Of a DNA stretch of 64,000 nucleotides, positions 51,744-60,896 are shown one piece after another. Each line of letters begins with the position of its first letter. Within the stretch, counting starts at the first letter, position 1. This stretch comes from CBFHMJ01 sp965656875. GTDB taxonomy: Bacteria; Pseudomonadota; Gammaproteobacteria; Enterobacterales; Alteromonadaceae. The position numbers were made by a program, and so were the translations under genes. The stretch lies in the NCBI GenBank assembly GCA_965656875.1, contig CBFHMJ010000027.1:1-64000 (forward strand), written 5' to 3'. The notes beneath the pieces were generated by a model. The model saw only the letters and a program-made list of their open reading frames with translations. It was not told the DNA's origin and ran no database searches.

Positions 51744-52437
51744 ATCGTTAAAAAAAATCATTGAATGTACTAACTTATCTCGCATCTACCACGAAGGAGG
51801 TAATAAGACTCCGGTATTAAACGATGTGTCGTTCACGGTAGAACGGGGTGAACAGGTCGCAATCGTTGGTAGTTCAGGCTCTGGCAAAAGTACGCTTCTG
51901 CATTTATTAGGCACTTTAGATAAACCTGAGAGTGGCCGAATTGTCATCGATGGTGTGGATATTCTGACGCTGTCAGAAAAAGATCTTGCTGCATTCAGAA
52001 ATGAGCGTCTTGGATTCATCTACCAGTTTCATCACTTATTAATGGATTTTAATGCTTTGGAAAACGTCTGTATGCCGTTACTCATTAGCGGCATGGCTCC
52101 GGCAGAAGCCAGCAAAAAAGCAACCGATATACTGAGCCTGGTGGGTCTTGAAAACAGAATTACGCACCGTCCTTCAGCATTGTCTGGCGGCGAACGCCAA
52201 CGTGTCGCAATAGCCAGAGCTTTGGTGACTCAGCCAACTCTCGTATTAGCTGATGAGCCCACCGGGAATCTTGATCACCAAAACGCTATGCGGTTTTACG
52301 AATTGTTAAACCAGTTAAATGACGAACTAAAGACCAGTTTTGTTGTGGTTACACATGATAATGAACTGGCCGCCAGTCTGGACCGCACCTTAAAGCTGGT
52401 TAATGGCCAACTGGAGCGGGTGTTGCCACATGTTTAA
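51736..52437 (+). CDS. lolD: Lipoprotein-releasing ABC transporter ATPase LolD
   Basis: The 233-aa ABC ATPase has Walker A GSSGSGKS, a Q-loop region with IYQFHHLLMDFNALENV, the signature LSGGERQR, Walker B LVLADEPTGNL and the switch VVTHD. The FHHLLMDF block is typical of LolD. ATG 51736 was chosen: it lies in the lolC stop region (overlap of 8 bases) and starts at the usual LolD N-terminus; the frame is open upstream inside lolC. It also overlaps lolE by 8 bases, so all three are translationally coupled. Confidence 0.96.
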   Translation: MNKSLKKIIECTNLSRIYHEGGNKTPVLNDVSFTVERGEQVAIVGSSGSGKSTLLHLLGTLDKPESGRIVIDGVDILTLSEKDLAAFRNERLGFIYQFHHLLMDFNALENVCMPLLISGMAPAEASKKATDILSLVGLENRITHRPSALSGGERQRVAIARALVTQPTLVLADEPTGNLDHQNAMRFYELLNQLNDELKTSFVVVTHDNELAASLDRTLKLVNGQLERVLPHV

Positions 52438-53680
52438 ACCATTATCGCTGTTTATCAGCTTGCGCTATGCTCGTTCCCGGCAACAAAGCAATTTCATCTC
52501 CTTCATTTCACGCGCAGGGACCATTGGGATCTGGCTTGGTTCTATGGTCTTGATCGTGGCACTGTCGGTTATGAATGGCTTTCAGAAAGAGTTAGTCAAT
52601 CGATTATTATCAGTCATCCCTCATGTTGAATTTATTGCAGTCAACCAGCCGATCCGCAACTGGCCGGATAAAATTCAACGCATCCAACAACATCGGGGCG
52701 TGACAGGTGCTGCACCAGTCATAAAACTAAATAGCCTGGTTCAAAAGGGTGATCAGTTAACACCAGTAGAAGTCAGAGGGATCTCACCAGAGTTAGAGCA
52801 GAGCGTCAGCCAGATTCATCGCTATTTGCCCGGCCAGAACTGGTCTGTGCTAGCCAGTAGTACGGACAAATTAATCGTACTTGGTGATGATCTGGCAAAA
52901 CAGCTGGATATATCACCGGGCGACAAATTACAGCTTCTCATTCCTCGTCATAATCAAAGCTTTCGTCTAAAGCCACCAAAAGTTGTTCACCTCACTCTGG
53001 CCGCTACGTTTAATACTGGGGGACAACCCGATCAACTGCTTGCTTTTGTTAATTTGTCGCTGGCAGAATCCTTGGCCGATCTACCACAAGGAAACGTTCA
53101 GGGACTGCGTATTAGTGTTGATGATGTGTTTAATGCCAGAGCAGTAAAGCAGGAGATTGGACGCTCGTTAAACGATTATGTCTATATGCATGACTGGTTC
53201 AGAACACACGGACATCTCTATCGAGATATTCAGCTCGTCAGGCTCATCATGTACATCGTGCTAACCATTGTCATTGCGGTGGCTTGCTTTAACATCGTTT
53301 CGACCCTGATTATGTCCGTTAAAGAGAAAAGAGGGGATATTGCTATTCTGAAAACACTGGGCGCACAACGACAGGTGATTTTGACGACCTTTATTCTCCA
53401 GGGTTTGGCATTAAGTTTATTTGGTCTTTCCGGTGGCGTAATTTCAGGTGTATTACTTGCGTTATATATGTCGGATTTTACCCAGATGTTGGAGCAACAA
53501 TTTGACATAAAATTATTAGGCGATGGGGTATATTTTATCGACTTTATTCCGACAGAGCTGGACTGGAATGATGTCGTCGTGACTGTAACTATTACGTTAA
53601 TTTCTGCCTTTTTTGCAACATTGTGGCCAGCATGGCAAGCCAGCAAGTTACAACCCGCAAGAGAGCTCGGAGGTAAATAG
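52430..53680 (+). CDS. lolE: Lipoprotein-releasing ABC transporter permease LolE
   Basis: The 416-aa permease mirrors LolC: N-terminal segment (GTIGIWLGSMVLIVALSVMNGF), periplasmic domain, and three C-terminal segments with the motif SVKEKRGDIAILKTLGA, ending LQPARELGGK. Its ATG at 52430 overlaps the lolD stop; GGAG lies upstream. The longer frame start at 52403 lacks a ribosome site. It completes the LolCDE operon. Confidence 0.94.
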   Translation: MFKPLSLFISLRYARSRQQSNFISFISRAGTIGIWLGSMVLIVALSVMNGFQKELVNRLLSVIPHVEFIAVNQPIRNWPDKIQRIQQHRGVTGAAPVIKLNSLVQKGDQLTPVEVRGISPELEQSVSQIHRYLPGQNWSVLASSTDKLIVLGDDLAKQLDISPGDKLQLLIPRHNQSFRLKPPKVVHLTLAATFNTGGQPDQLLAFVNLSLAESLADLPQGNVQGLRISVDDVFNARAVKQEIGRSLNDYVYMHDWFRTHGHLYRDIQLVRLIMYIVLTIVIAVACFNIVSTLIMSVKEKRGDIAILKTLGAQRQVILTTFILQGLALSLFGLSGGVISGVLLALYMSDFTQMLEQQFDIKLLGDGVYFIDFIPTELDWNDVVVTVTITLISAFFATLWPAWQASKLQPARELGGK

Positions 53681-54098
53681 GGTATTAGTTCCCCATAAAA
53701 ATACATTTTCCTTTTAAAAGCATATGGTTAGATAATAATGACTCACAATAAATTAATATTAATTCATATGACTCTATAGTTATTACATTTTTATTGATTT
53801 TGTTTGATTTATTAGATAAAAAATTTATAAACATGGATTTACTTTTTACTTGTAGGGGCATTTAGTACCTATTAGAATCGAATTCCGTGCAAGTGGCAAT
53901 TTATTGTTCGGACACAAAAAAATCGCTATTGGGGTGTTCACCTGAAGCAGTTTTTATACATGCTAATGGTGTAAGCGAATGACCGATAACAGTATTGCCT
54001 TAATCTAAACGTAATACACCGGTTATACAGTTTGACAATATGGAATCACATCGTGTTATCAACTGTAAAAATCGGAAACAAAGGAAAGAGAACTTATT
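53681..54098. other. AT-rich intergenic region with the chemoreceptor promoter
   Basis: About 420 bases between lolE and the chemoreceptor gene. The left half is very A/T-rich. I see no terminator for lolE with a clear stem. The only motif I can support is a sigma-70-like promoter at 54032-54059. Confidence 0.45.
54032..54059 (+). promoter_or_regulatory. Sigma-70-like promoter of the chemoreceptor gene
   Basis: TTGACA at 54032-54037 is separated by 16 bases from TGTTAT at 54054-54059, about 40 bases before the start codon. Confidence 0.55.
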
Positions 54099-55595
54099 AT
54101 GAGTAACGATTTAGATACCCAAAGCTTTCACCGCGACGGTGACAGAGTTATGCGTCCGGTCCTGGGATTTCTGTTCGTATTTTCACTTGCTCTTGCGCCC
54201 TGGTATGGGACATGGCTCTCTGCGCTACTGGTGGGAGGTTTAGCCGCTGGTGTTCCTATCGCACTAACTTACCTTAAACCAGGCCATCTAATTACTCGTA
54301 TCTCAGTCGGTGTGGCCTTAATGGTCTTTGCCGGACTGGAAATTCACCAGGGACAGGGACTAATAGAATTACATTTCGGTGTATTTGTTTTACTTGCTTT
54401 CACTCTTTACTACCGTGACTGGCGTGTTGTGGTAGCCGCCGCTGGAACCATTGCGGTTCACCATCTTTCATTCAATTACTTTCAAGCCTGGGGCTGGGGC
54501 GTCTGGGTCTTCAGTGGTGGTCCGTCGTTAATGATGGTCATTACTCACGCTGCATATGTTGTCTTTGAAAGTGCTATTCTAATTTACATGGCAATTCAGA
54601 TAGGAAACGAAGCCCTTAGAAACGAAGAGTTACGAGAAATCAGTGAGCATTTTGTGATTGTTGATGGTGTTATCGACCTTAAATACCGTAAAGACAATCC
54701 GAAGAGTGAATTCGCTCACGACTTCAACAGTTTCATGACAGCCGTTAATGAAGCGATTACTCGAAGCCAGAATACTGCTGACGACCTGGTTAACTCATCC
54801 GGTGAACTGGAAAATCTAAGTCAAAAAACACAGCTAGGTACGAAGTCTCAGCAGAATAATACGGCTCAGGTTGCATCCGCAATCAACGAAATGGCCGCAT
54901 CTGTGCAAGTTGTAGCAAACAATGCGAAAGATGCTGCAAAAGCCGCTCAGGACGCAGATGACGTTGTTCAGACAGGTAATAAAGTCGTAACCCAGACAAT
55001 TGATGCATTGACCAGTCTTGCAAGTAAAGTGGATGAAGCATCAGAAGTTATTCTGAAGTTGGAATCTCACACTGGTAACATCGGCATGGTGCTGGAAGTT
55101 ATCAAAGGCATCGCTGATCAAACTAATCTACTGGCACTTAATGCTGCTATCGAAGCTGCACGAGCTGGTGAGCAAGGCCGAGGTTTCGCCGTTGTTGCTG
55201 ACGAGGTCAGAACGTTGGCGAGTAGAACACAGCAATCAACTGAAGAAATTCAGAAAATGATTGAAATGTTGCAAACTGAAGCAACTAATGCCGTTAATGT
55301 GATGAAGACAGGCCGCGAACAGGCTCATGAAGGGGTGGAACAAGCATCTAAGACAAACGAAGCGTTTGCAACGATTGCAGACTCTGTCACCATCATCAGC
55401 AACATGAATTCGCAAATTGCCAGCGCGGGTGAGCAACAAAGTATCGTGGTTGATGAGATCCACCGTAACGTGGTTGAAATCAATGAGATTGCCGAAGATA
55501 CCGCGAATGGTGCCATTTCTATGGCTGATCACTGTAACAAACTATCAGGTCAGTCAGGCGACTTACAAAAACTTGTTGGGAAATTCACTGTATAA
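54099..55595 (+). CDS. Methyl-accepting chemotaxis protein
   Basis: The 498-aa protein has five or six hydrophobic segments in its first 180 residues rather than a periplasmic ligand domain, with a His-rich turn (VHHLSFNYFQ) typical of one MCP subgroup. The rest is a cytoplasmic coiled-coil with the highly conserved signalling tip DQTNLLALNAAIEAARAGEQGRGFAVVADEVRTLA. No classical HAMP signature is evident. It should relay a membrane-associated or energy-related cue to CheA. It is expressed alone from the promoter described and ends in a strong terminator. Confidence 0.93.
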   Translation: MSNDLDTQSFHRDGDRVMRPVLGFLFVFSLALAPWYGTWLSALLVGGLAAGVPIALTYLKPGHLITRISVGVALMVFAGLEIHQGQGLIELHFGVFVLLAFTLYYRDWRVVVAAAGTIAVHHLSFNYFQAWGWGVWVFSGGPSLMMVITHAAYVVFESAILIYMAIQIGNEALRNEELREISEHFVIVDGVIDLKYRKDNPKSEFAHDFNSFMTAVNEAITRSQNTADDLVNSSGELENLSQKTQLGTKSQQNNTAQVASAINEMAASVQVVANNAKDAAKAAQDADDVVQTGNKVVTQTIDALTSLASKVDEASEVILKLESHTGNIGMVLEVIKGIADQTNLLALNAAIEAARAGEQGRGFAVVADEVRTLASRTQQSTEEIQKMIEMLQTEATNAVNVMKTGREQAHEGVEQASKTNEAFATIADSVTIISNMNSQIASAGEQQSIVVDEIHRNVVEINEIAEDTANGAISMADHCNKLSGQSGDLQKLVGKFTV

Positions 55596-55634
55596 GTTGT
55601 GATGTTAAGTCGTTAATAAACAGAATCATCGAGC

Positions 55635-55669
55635 AAAGCCCTGGTTGCTATTAGCACCAGGGCTTTTTT
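55635..55669 (+). terminator. Terminator of the chemoreceptor gene
   Basis: An 11-bp stem (55635-55645 with 55657-55667) is followed by a T run, 40 bases past the stop. Confidence 0.88.
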
Positions 55670-55792
55670 GTATCTGATACGTATTCAACAATCAGAAATA
55701 GTCCAGGAATAATAGTGAAGAGAAAACAGGAGAGAACTAAAAATAACAGCAGAGAAGGGCGCGTGTTTCGATTTAAAAAATAAACCAGGCGA

Positions 55793-56491
55793 TTAAAATC
55801 GCCCGGATTGCTCCACGGGTAAATCCCATACCGAATGGGTCAGGCCGAACTGTTTGAATATTTCAGAGGCTTGATCAACGCGCCACTTAGTCCAGTCATT
55901 GTCCAGATGTTTGCCATACCACACTTTAGAAAAGGCCCAAATGTTGTCTATTGGCTGAACATCACCTTTGGCAAGATTGTTCTTCTGGCACCAGTTATCG
56001 ATTGCGGCTTCAGAATCAAAGACCAACATTGTGCTACAGGTATAGATAACATTTTCCCAGGCTTTCGTCATTGGCACAGGGAAATGCACATACAGATCTT
56101 TGTTGCTTATCTCCCCATCCACAATATCAATAAATACCTTTTCAGCATCTCCACCCAAGGTTGTAACAATCGTCACATCATCCCCAGTTCGTTGTTGGAG
56201 CAGCCAGGCTGCACCCAGCGAACACCATGCGCAATTTCCCCACCACTGACCAGCCTTTGTCGTGACCCAGAAATTGGTTGGTTTATCGGAAAATGGATGC
56301 ATAGCGAGGATTTCCGACGTATCCGAGTCCAATACCACGCCATGGTATTCTTCCAGCGCCTGTAATGCCTGTTTAACTGTATCGGTGTTAGTGTCGAATG
56401 CATCAGCTATAATGCTTGCTGTTGGCGCAAAACCATGTGTAACGATGTAATCCATCACGTACCAGTGAAGCATAGAGTGATTTAAAGTCAT
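55793..56491 (-). CDS. MerB-like (alkylmercury lyase family) protein lacking the catalytic Asp
   Basis: The 232-aa protein has a winged-helix-like N-terminal part and then the MerB-type blocks: HPFSDKPTNFWV, NCAWCSLGAAWLL and YTCSTMLVFDSEAAIDNW. Cys90 and Cys152 correspond to the two catalytic cysteines of organomercurial lyase, but the position of the catalytic Asp (C-x-x-D) is Gly93 here. No mer genes are near. It may be a MerB paralogue with another substrate or role, possibly a regulator. ATG 56491 was chosen (AGGTG upstream); a GTG lies two codons earlier. Confidence 0.78.
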   Translation of the reverse strand: MTLNHSMLHWYVMDYIVTHGFAPTASIIADAFDTNTDTVKQALQALEEYHGVVLDSDTSEILAMHPFSDKPTNFWVTTKAGQWWGNCAWCSLGAAWLLQQRTGDDVTIVTTLGGDAEKVFIDIVDGEISNKDLYVHFPVPMTKAWENVIYTCSTMLVFDSEAAIDNWCQKNNLAKGDVQPIDNIWAFSKVWYGKHLDNDWTKWRVDQASEIFKQFGLTHSVWDLPVEQSGRF

Positions 56492-56543
56492 AAACACACC
56501 TGTTGATGAATAGTTACTGGCTTAGTGTAATAAACCGAACCGG

Positions 56544-57050
56544 TTAACGGCCTCGCTTTTTCCACGCACTACGAACGGAATGACGCCAGATATAATCAAT
56601 GCCAAAAAATCCAATGATGCTGGCAACTGTGCCACATACCAGACAACCGATTAAAAAGGTCGGCCCGAATGTTGGTAAGCTATCAACCAGCCATTGCCAG
56701 CTTGCTTCAAATTCAAAGTTTCCACTGTTATTGCCGGTAACCAGCACACCAACCTGGTAAGCACCATAGAATATAGGAGGCATTGTGAAAGGATTTGTTA
56801 GCCAGACAAGACCGACAGACAGTGGAATATTAGCTCTGAATGGAATTGCCAGACCTGCGGCCAGTAACATCTGGAATGGAACAGGCCAGAATGCAAACAT
56901 TAACCCGATAGCAAAAGCACTGCGAGCAGAACGCCGATTTAAATGCCATAAATTCGCATCATGAATCAGGGGTCCAAAAATTTTTAATGAACGATTATTC
57001 TTTATCTTTTGGTGATCAGGTAAAAAACGTTTTATTATCTTCTTCGGCAT
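56544..57050 (-). CDS. DUF2062 membrane protein
   Basis: The 168-aa protein has a basic N-terminus and three or so membrane segments, with NRRSARSAFAIGLMFAFWPVPFQMLLAAGLAIPFRANIPLSVGLVWLTNPFT as the DUF2062 core. Function is unknown. It is divergent from comEC, with only 42 bases between the starts. DUF2062 next to comEC near lolCDE is a familiar gammaproteobacterial arrangement. Confidence 0.88.
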   Translation of the reverse strand: MPKKIIKRFLPDHQKIKNNRSLKIFGPLIHDANLWHLNRRSARSAFAIGLMFAFWPVPFQMLLAAGLAIPFRANIPLSVGLVWLTNPFTMPPIFYGAYQVGVLVTGNNSGNFEFEASWQWLVDSLPTFGPTFLIGCLVCGTVASIIGFFGIDYIWRHSVRSAWKKRGR

Positions 57051-57092
57051 AAGATTAGAAATTCAACTACTAATTAATTAGGACATGCGCAC

Positions 57093-59462
57093 ATGGAGCT
57101 GTGGTTAATTGCCTTTCTTTCAGGCTGTACATTTTCACTATTTTTGACTGATGTTCCACCTTTTTCCGTAATAATTCCCGGTTTTTGTCTTTCCATCCTC
57201 TTGATTCAACGAAAGCACCTGATTTTATCTGGTTTCCTGTGCGGCATAAGCCTGATGAGTCTCCATATCACGCTATGGTTTACTACTATTCCCGAACCAT
57301 CAAATTTGAGTCAACGGGCTGTAACTATTGAAATTATCAGTGTTCCAACGACCAGAAACGAACCTGAAGAAAGTGGCTGGACAATCAATCAACGATTTTT
57401 GGCAAACGTGAGCGGACTTCATCACACCAAAGTCGTTACACAACTGTTTTTCAGATTAAATAGCCCATTAAAACAGGGTGATACCTTCAACGCTACATTA
57501 TCATTCAAACCCGCCAGAGCATTATTGAATCAAGGCAGTGTTCAACCTCTTAGCTATTTTACAGCTCAGAAAATAGTCCTGACTGGCTATGGCGAACAAG
57601 ATGACATCACACAGCCCGATGTTCAGCAACTTGATAAACAACGGGGCAATATCCAACAAAGATGGTTCGACTACAGCACCATTCTCACCCAGCATCAGCA
57701 ATATGCTGGTGTCCTGCAAGCGCTGTTAACCGGTAATAAACAGGGCATCAGTACAACTGAAAAACACTGGTTACAGCAACAAGGAATAGGGCATTTGCTC
57801 GCCATTTCCGGTTTACATATCGGAATTGTATTTGTCTGGAGCTACTGGTTATTTTCACTGCTCCTGCGTCTAATACTATTGCTAACCCAACAAGTTCAAC
57901 AACTTACCCAATTAAGTGCTTACCCAGTTATAGGAGCACTAGGCATTGCCTGGTTATTTGCTTTTGTAACCGGGTTACAACCGTCTTCCCTCAGGGCTAC
58001 ATCGCTACTAACGTTATTTGTGCTGACGAAACTTACTCATAAGCACGTAAGCTTACCTGGCACCTTACTACTTACCGCCGCTATATCGATAATCGTTCAA
58101 CCGTTCTCGCTATTAAACCCAGGATTCTGGCTGTCTCATATTGCCATTATCACCATTTTTACTGTGTTGTTTTTTGTTTCAACGCACGGCCCGGCTAATT
58201 TATTTACCCGATTAAAGCAAATGATGATTATCCAGCTTGCGCTTGCGGCCAGTTTAACGCCATTGACCATTTTCCTGTTTGATAGCAGCGCGCCGGCAGG
58301 GTTAATAACCAATTTGATTGCTGTACCAACCGTTTCTCTGATTACCGTACCAACGCTTGCACTGGGCGTGATTGAAAGCACACTGGCGGGCTCGACGCAC
58401 TTGATTACACTGAGCAATGCGACCATATCAATGCTGTTTTCTATCGTCACCGACATGTCTAACTATCTGAGTCCGTTAGTTATTTGCAGTGTGCTGATAG
58501 CTATCATCATTTATATTGTGTGGCTTCAACGTATATTGTCCAAATCCCAATTGCAGCAAAGCGTGGTCGTTACGATAGCACTCACAATGACTGCCAGTGT
58601 GAATCAGAGTGATTATGTTAAATTGAATAGTTCGCCAGATAGTACGCAGTGGACACTCCATGTAATGGACCCGGGGCAAGGCTCACTGGCTGTAATTATT
58701 AAAAATAACCGTGCAATTCTGTTTGATACCGGACCCGCCTGGAATACCAGCGATGCGATTGAGAAAGTATTATTGCCGTTTCTGGCACAGCAAAACATAC
58801 CTACTATTGATCTTGCGTTTATCAGTCACGGTGATAACGATCATGCGGGAGGATTAAATACGCTGATGAAACACTCACCAGCGACACAGGTAATTTCTCG
58901 CATACACAATACTTGTCAGGCGCAAGCCATTATTTGGCAACAATTACATATCGATTTCTTACAGCAATACTCTGAACAACATTCCAATGACAACGCTTGC
59001 ATTGTCAAAGTATCAGACGAGCAGTTCTCTGTATTATTTCCAGGTGACATTTCCAGAAAAACTGAGCTGGCATTAATTAAAGAGAACCGTTTACCGCTGA
59101 ATTCAACCATCCTTATTGTGCCGCATCATGGCAGTAACACATCATCCAGTGAAACCTTCATCAATCGTGTTAATCCTGACATTGCAATATACAGCACTGG
59201 CTACAACAATCGTTTTAAGTTTCCGGCCAACAAGGTGAGAGCACGATACGATGATAATCATACAATTCAATTTAACACCGCTATGACCGGACAGATAACA
59301 CTGGGTATCGAGCAAGGAAAATTAACCACAATTACACGTTTCAATCAGGATGTAGCAACCGCGTGGCACCAGAATGCTGTTCAACGATACTTAGATAGCG
59401 ATTCAAAAAGACAAGCTCCAACAGGGCAAGCTAAACTCGATCAATGGCCGATTCAAAAGTAG
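57093..59462 (+). CDS. comEC: ComEC/Rec2 DNA-uptake channel protein
   Basis: The 789-aa protein has an N-terminal membrane/soluble region (DUF4131-like), the central Competence domain with GIGHLLAISGLHIGIVF and FVTGLQPSSLRATSLL, and a C-terminal MBL-like domain with MDPGQGSLAVII, ISHGDNDHAGGL, LFPGDIS and VPHHGSNTSSS. ComEC brings single-stranded DNA across the inner membrane in natural transformation. The MBL metal motif is intact, so the protein looks functional. No other competence genes are in the window. Confidence 0.94.
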   Translation: MELWLIAFLSGCTFSLFLTDVPPFSVIIPGFCLSILLIQRKHLILSGFLCGISLMSLHITLWFTTIPEPSNLSQRAVTIEIISVPTTRNEPEESGWTINQRFLANVSGLHHTKVVTQLFFRLNSPLKQGDTFNATLSFKPARALLNQGSVQPLSYFTAQKIVLTGYGEQDDITQPDVQQLDKQRGNIQQRWFDYSTILTQHQQYAGVLQALLTGNKQGISTTEKHWLQQQGIGHLLAISGLHIGIVFVWSYWLFSLLLRLILLLTQQVQQLTQLSAYPVIGALGIAWLFAFVTGLQPSSLRATSLLTLFVLTKLTHKHVSLPGTLLLTAAISIIVQPFSLLNPGFWLSHIAIITIFTVLFFVSTHGPANLFTRLKQMMIIQLALAASLTPLTIFLFDSSAPAGLITNLIAVPTVSLITVPTLALGVIESTLAGSTHLITLSNATISMLFSIVTDMSNYLSPLVICSVLIAIIIYIVWLQRILSKSQLQQSVVVTIALTMTASVNQSDYVKLNSSPDSTQWTLHVMDPGQGSLAVIIKNNRAILFDTGPAWNTSDAIEKVLLPFLAQQNIPTIDLAFISHGDNDHAGGLNTLMKHSPATQVISRIHNTCQAQAIIWQQLHIDFLQQYSEQHSNDNACIVKVSDEQFSVLFPGDISRKTELALIKENRLPLNSTILIVPHHGSNTSSSETFINRVNPDIAIYSTGYNNRFKFPANKVRARYDDNHTIQFNTAMTGQITLGIEQGKLTTITRFNQDVATAWHQNAVQRYLDSDSKRQAPTGQAKLDQWPIQK

Positions 59463-59553
59463 CAGTACATTTTTCCCTATGTAAATTATGTTGTAACTAG
59501 AGCCAGCCTGATAAGCTAAGCTGCTCGGATCGACATTGGATAATAAAGAAGAA

Positions 59554-60393
59554 ATGATGCAATCCCCAAAAACAGTAAAACACTGCTTGTTAACCGCCTC
59601 TGTATTCCTGATTTTGTTCGCCATTTTTACCTTTCAAGCCAGTGCTCATAAAGCCATTACTTCAACAGCTGACAGCAACGAAATCGCAGCAAGACAGATG
59701 TCTGTAAGCAAAATTACTGAACAGGTATATCTTCACCGATCCTGGCAACACATCAACGGCTATGGTTGGGTTAGTTCAAATGGGCTTGTTGTCATCGAGC
59801 AGCATAACAATCAACAACACGCGATTATTATTGATACGCCCTGGTCTGATAAAGACACACTAAAACTGATCGACTGGATACATGAGCATGAATTTAAACT
59901 CATGGCCAGCATTTCTACGCACAGCCATGAAGACAGAACCGCCGGTATCTCGGTGCTAAATCAGCAGGGCATTCCGACCTGGGCATCAACATTAACGAAT
60001 CAATTATTGGAAACTGCCGGAAAAACTCCAGCGCTAAACGAGCTTTCTGGCGCTAATGGTCAACAACGATTTTCGGCTATTACCAATACTAACCTTACTG
60101 TTTTTTATCCCGGACAAGGCCACGCTGAAGATAATCTCGTCGTCTGGCTCCCAAAACAAAAATTGCTGTTTGGCGGTTGCCTGATTCGAAGCATCAAAAG
60201 CAAATCGGCAGGTAATACAGCCGATGCAAATTTAGCTGAATGGCCAAAGTCGGTAGCCCGAACAATCAAAGCATTTCCAAATGTAAGTATGGTTGTTCCT
60301 GGGCATGGTTCTGTAGGTGGGCCTGAATTGTTAAGCCATACGAAAGCATTAATCGAACGTGTAGAGAACCAACGCCGTAAAAAATCACAATAA
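59554..60393 (+). CDS. Subclass B1-type metallo-beta-lactamase
   Basis: The exported 279-aa protein has a signal peptide ending near FQASA. It carries every B1 ligand: HxHxD in STHSHEDRTAGI, the next His in GQGHAEDNLVVWLP, the Cys in FGGCLIRS and the last His in VVPGHGSVGG. Around these lie B1 family blocks IIDTPWSDKDTLKLIDWI and SAGNTADANLAEWPKS, the latter with the conserved Asn. The substrate-binding Lys after the Cys is Arg here. B1 enzymes hydrolyse beta-lactams including carbapenems in the periplasm using two zinc ions. ATG 59554 (or 59557) is preferred; the frame continues to a TTG at 59536. It is a chromosomal gene beside comEC with no mobile element next to it. Confidence 0.88.
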   Translation: MMQSPKTVKHCLLTASVFLILFAIFTFQASAHKAITSTADSNEIAARQMSVSKITEQVYLHRSWQHINGYGWVSSNGLVVIEQHNNQQHAIIIDTPWSDKDTLKLIDWIHEHEFKLMASISTHSHEDRTAGISVLNQQGIPTWASTLTNQLLETAGKTPALNELSGANGQQRFSAITNTNLTVFYPGQGHAEDNLVVWLPKQKLLFGGCLIRSIKSKSAGNTADANLAEWPKSVARTIKAFPNVSMVVPGHGSVGGPELLSHTKALIERVENQRRKKSQ

Positions 60394-60425
60394 AAAGAAC
60401 TCGCCATAATTAGCGCGTGCTTAAC

Positions 60426-60459
60426 TGACAGTGCTTGTTCAGCTCAACAAGCACTGTCA
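60426..60459. repeat. Perfect 14-bp hairpin after the lactamase gene
   Basis: tgacagtgcttgtt (60426-60439) pairs fully with 60446-60459 around a 6-nt loop, 32 bases past the lactamase stop. It has no T run, so it is either a terminator of unusual form or an mRNA-stabilising stem. Confidence 0.75.
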
Positions 60460-60626
60460 TAAGAATTCCTACCAACTAAAACCAGAAAGCTAAATCCGGA
60501 AGACAGTCCAACAAAGCACGAATAAGTATTATTTGAATTCAGCACACCCGCATTAAATCCAGAGAACGAGACATACATCTCAAGTTAAGAACTCCAACGC
60601 CAGTCCACAAACTCACATCTTAAAAA

Positions 60627-60636
60627 TCCTATAGGA
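60627..60636. promoter_or_regulatory. TCCTATAGGA palindrome, copy 1
   Basis: This 10-bp palindrome recurs in the noncoding DNA at 62627-62636. Its role is unknown; it lies downstream of the SPOR gene. Confidence 0.3.
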
Positions 60637-60849
60637 GATATCGTATAAAACGCCACCTGAAACTGATTAATTTCCGACAGACATTTAACATCTCATAATA
60701 TATATTATGTTAAATATAGTATCTCATTGAATTACAACAGATTAATTATCAACCTATACACAAGCTTTACTTGCACCCCTTCCAATCATTAATTTTTGAA
60801 ATGACAAACCAAACTATCCAGCCGGACATTTCCTTTTCTTCAGGCACAA

Positions 60850-60873
60850 AAAAAGCACCCGAAGGTGCTTTTT
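60850..60873 (-). terminator. Terminator of the SPOR lipoprotein gene
   Basis: A 10-bp stem (60850-60859 with 60864-60873) around a cgaa loop, with a long T run on the minus strand, lies 23 bases past the stop. Confidence 0.9.
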
Positions 60874-60896
60874 CAATTGCTCTCTCAGAACTCAAT

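Larger units (their letters stand above)
60394..60896. other. Intergenic region between the B1 lactamase and the SPOR lipoprotein genes
   Basis: About 500 AT-rich bases between converging genes, with no coding frame I trust. It contains a perfect 14-bp hairpin (60426-60459), a TCCTATAGGA palindrome (60627-60636) and the terminator of the SPOR gene. Confidence 0.5.

Noticed and set aside
59536..60393. Reading the exported MBL after comEC as a glyoxalase II or quorum-quenching lactonase
   Set aside because: The HxHxD-R motif, the Cys ligand, the missing second Asp-His pair and the IDTPW block point to subclass B1 beta-lactamases instead.
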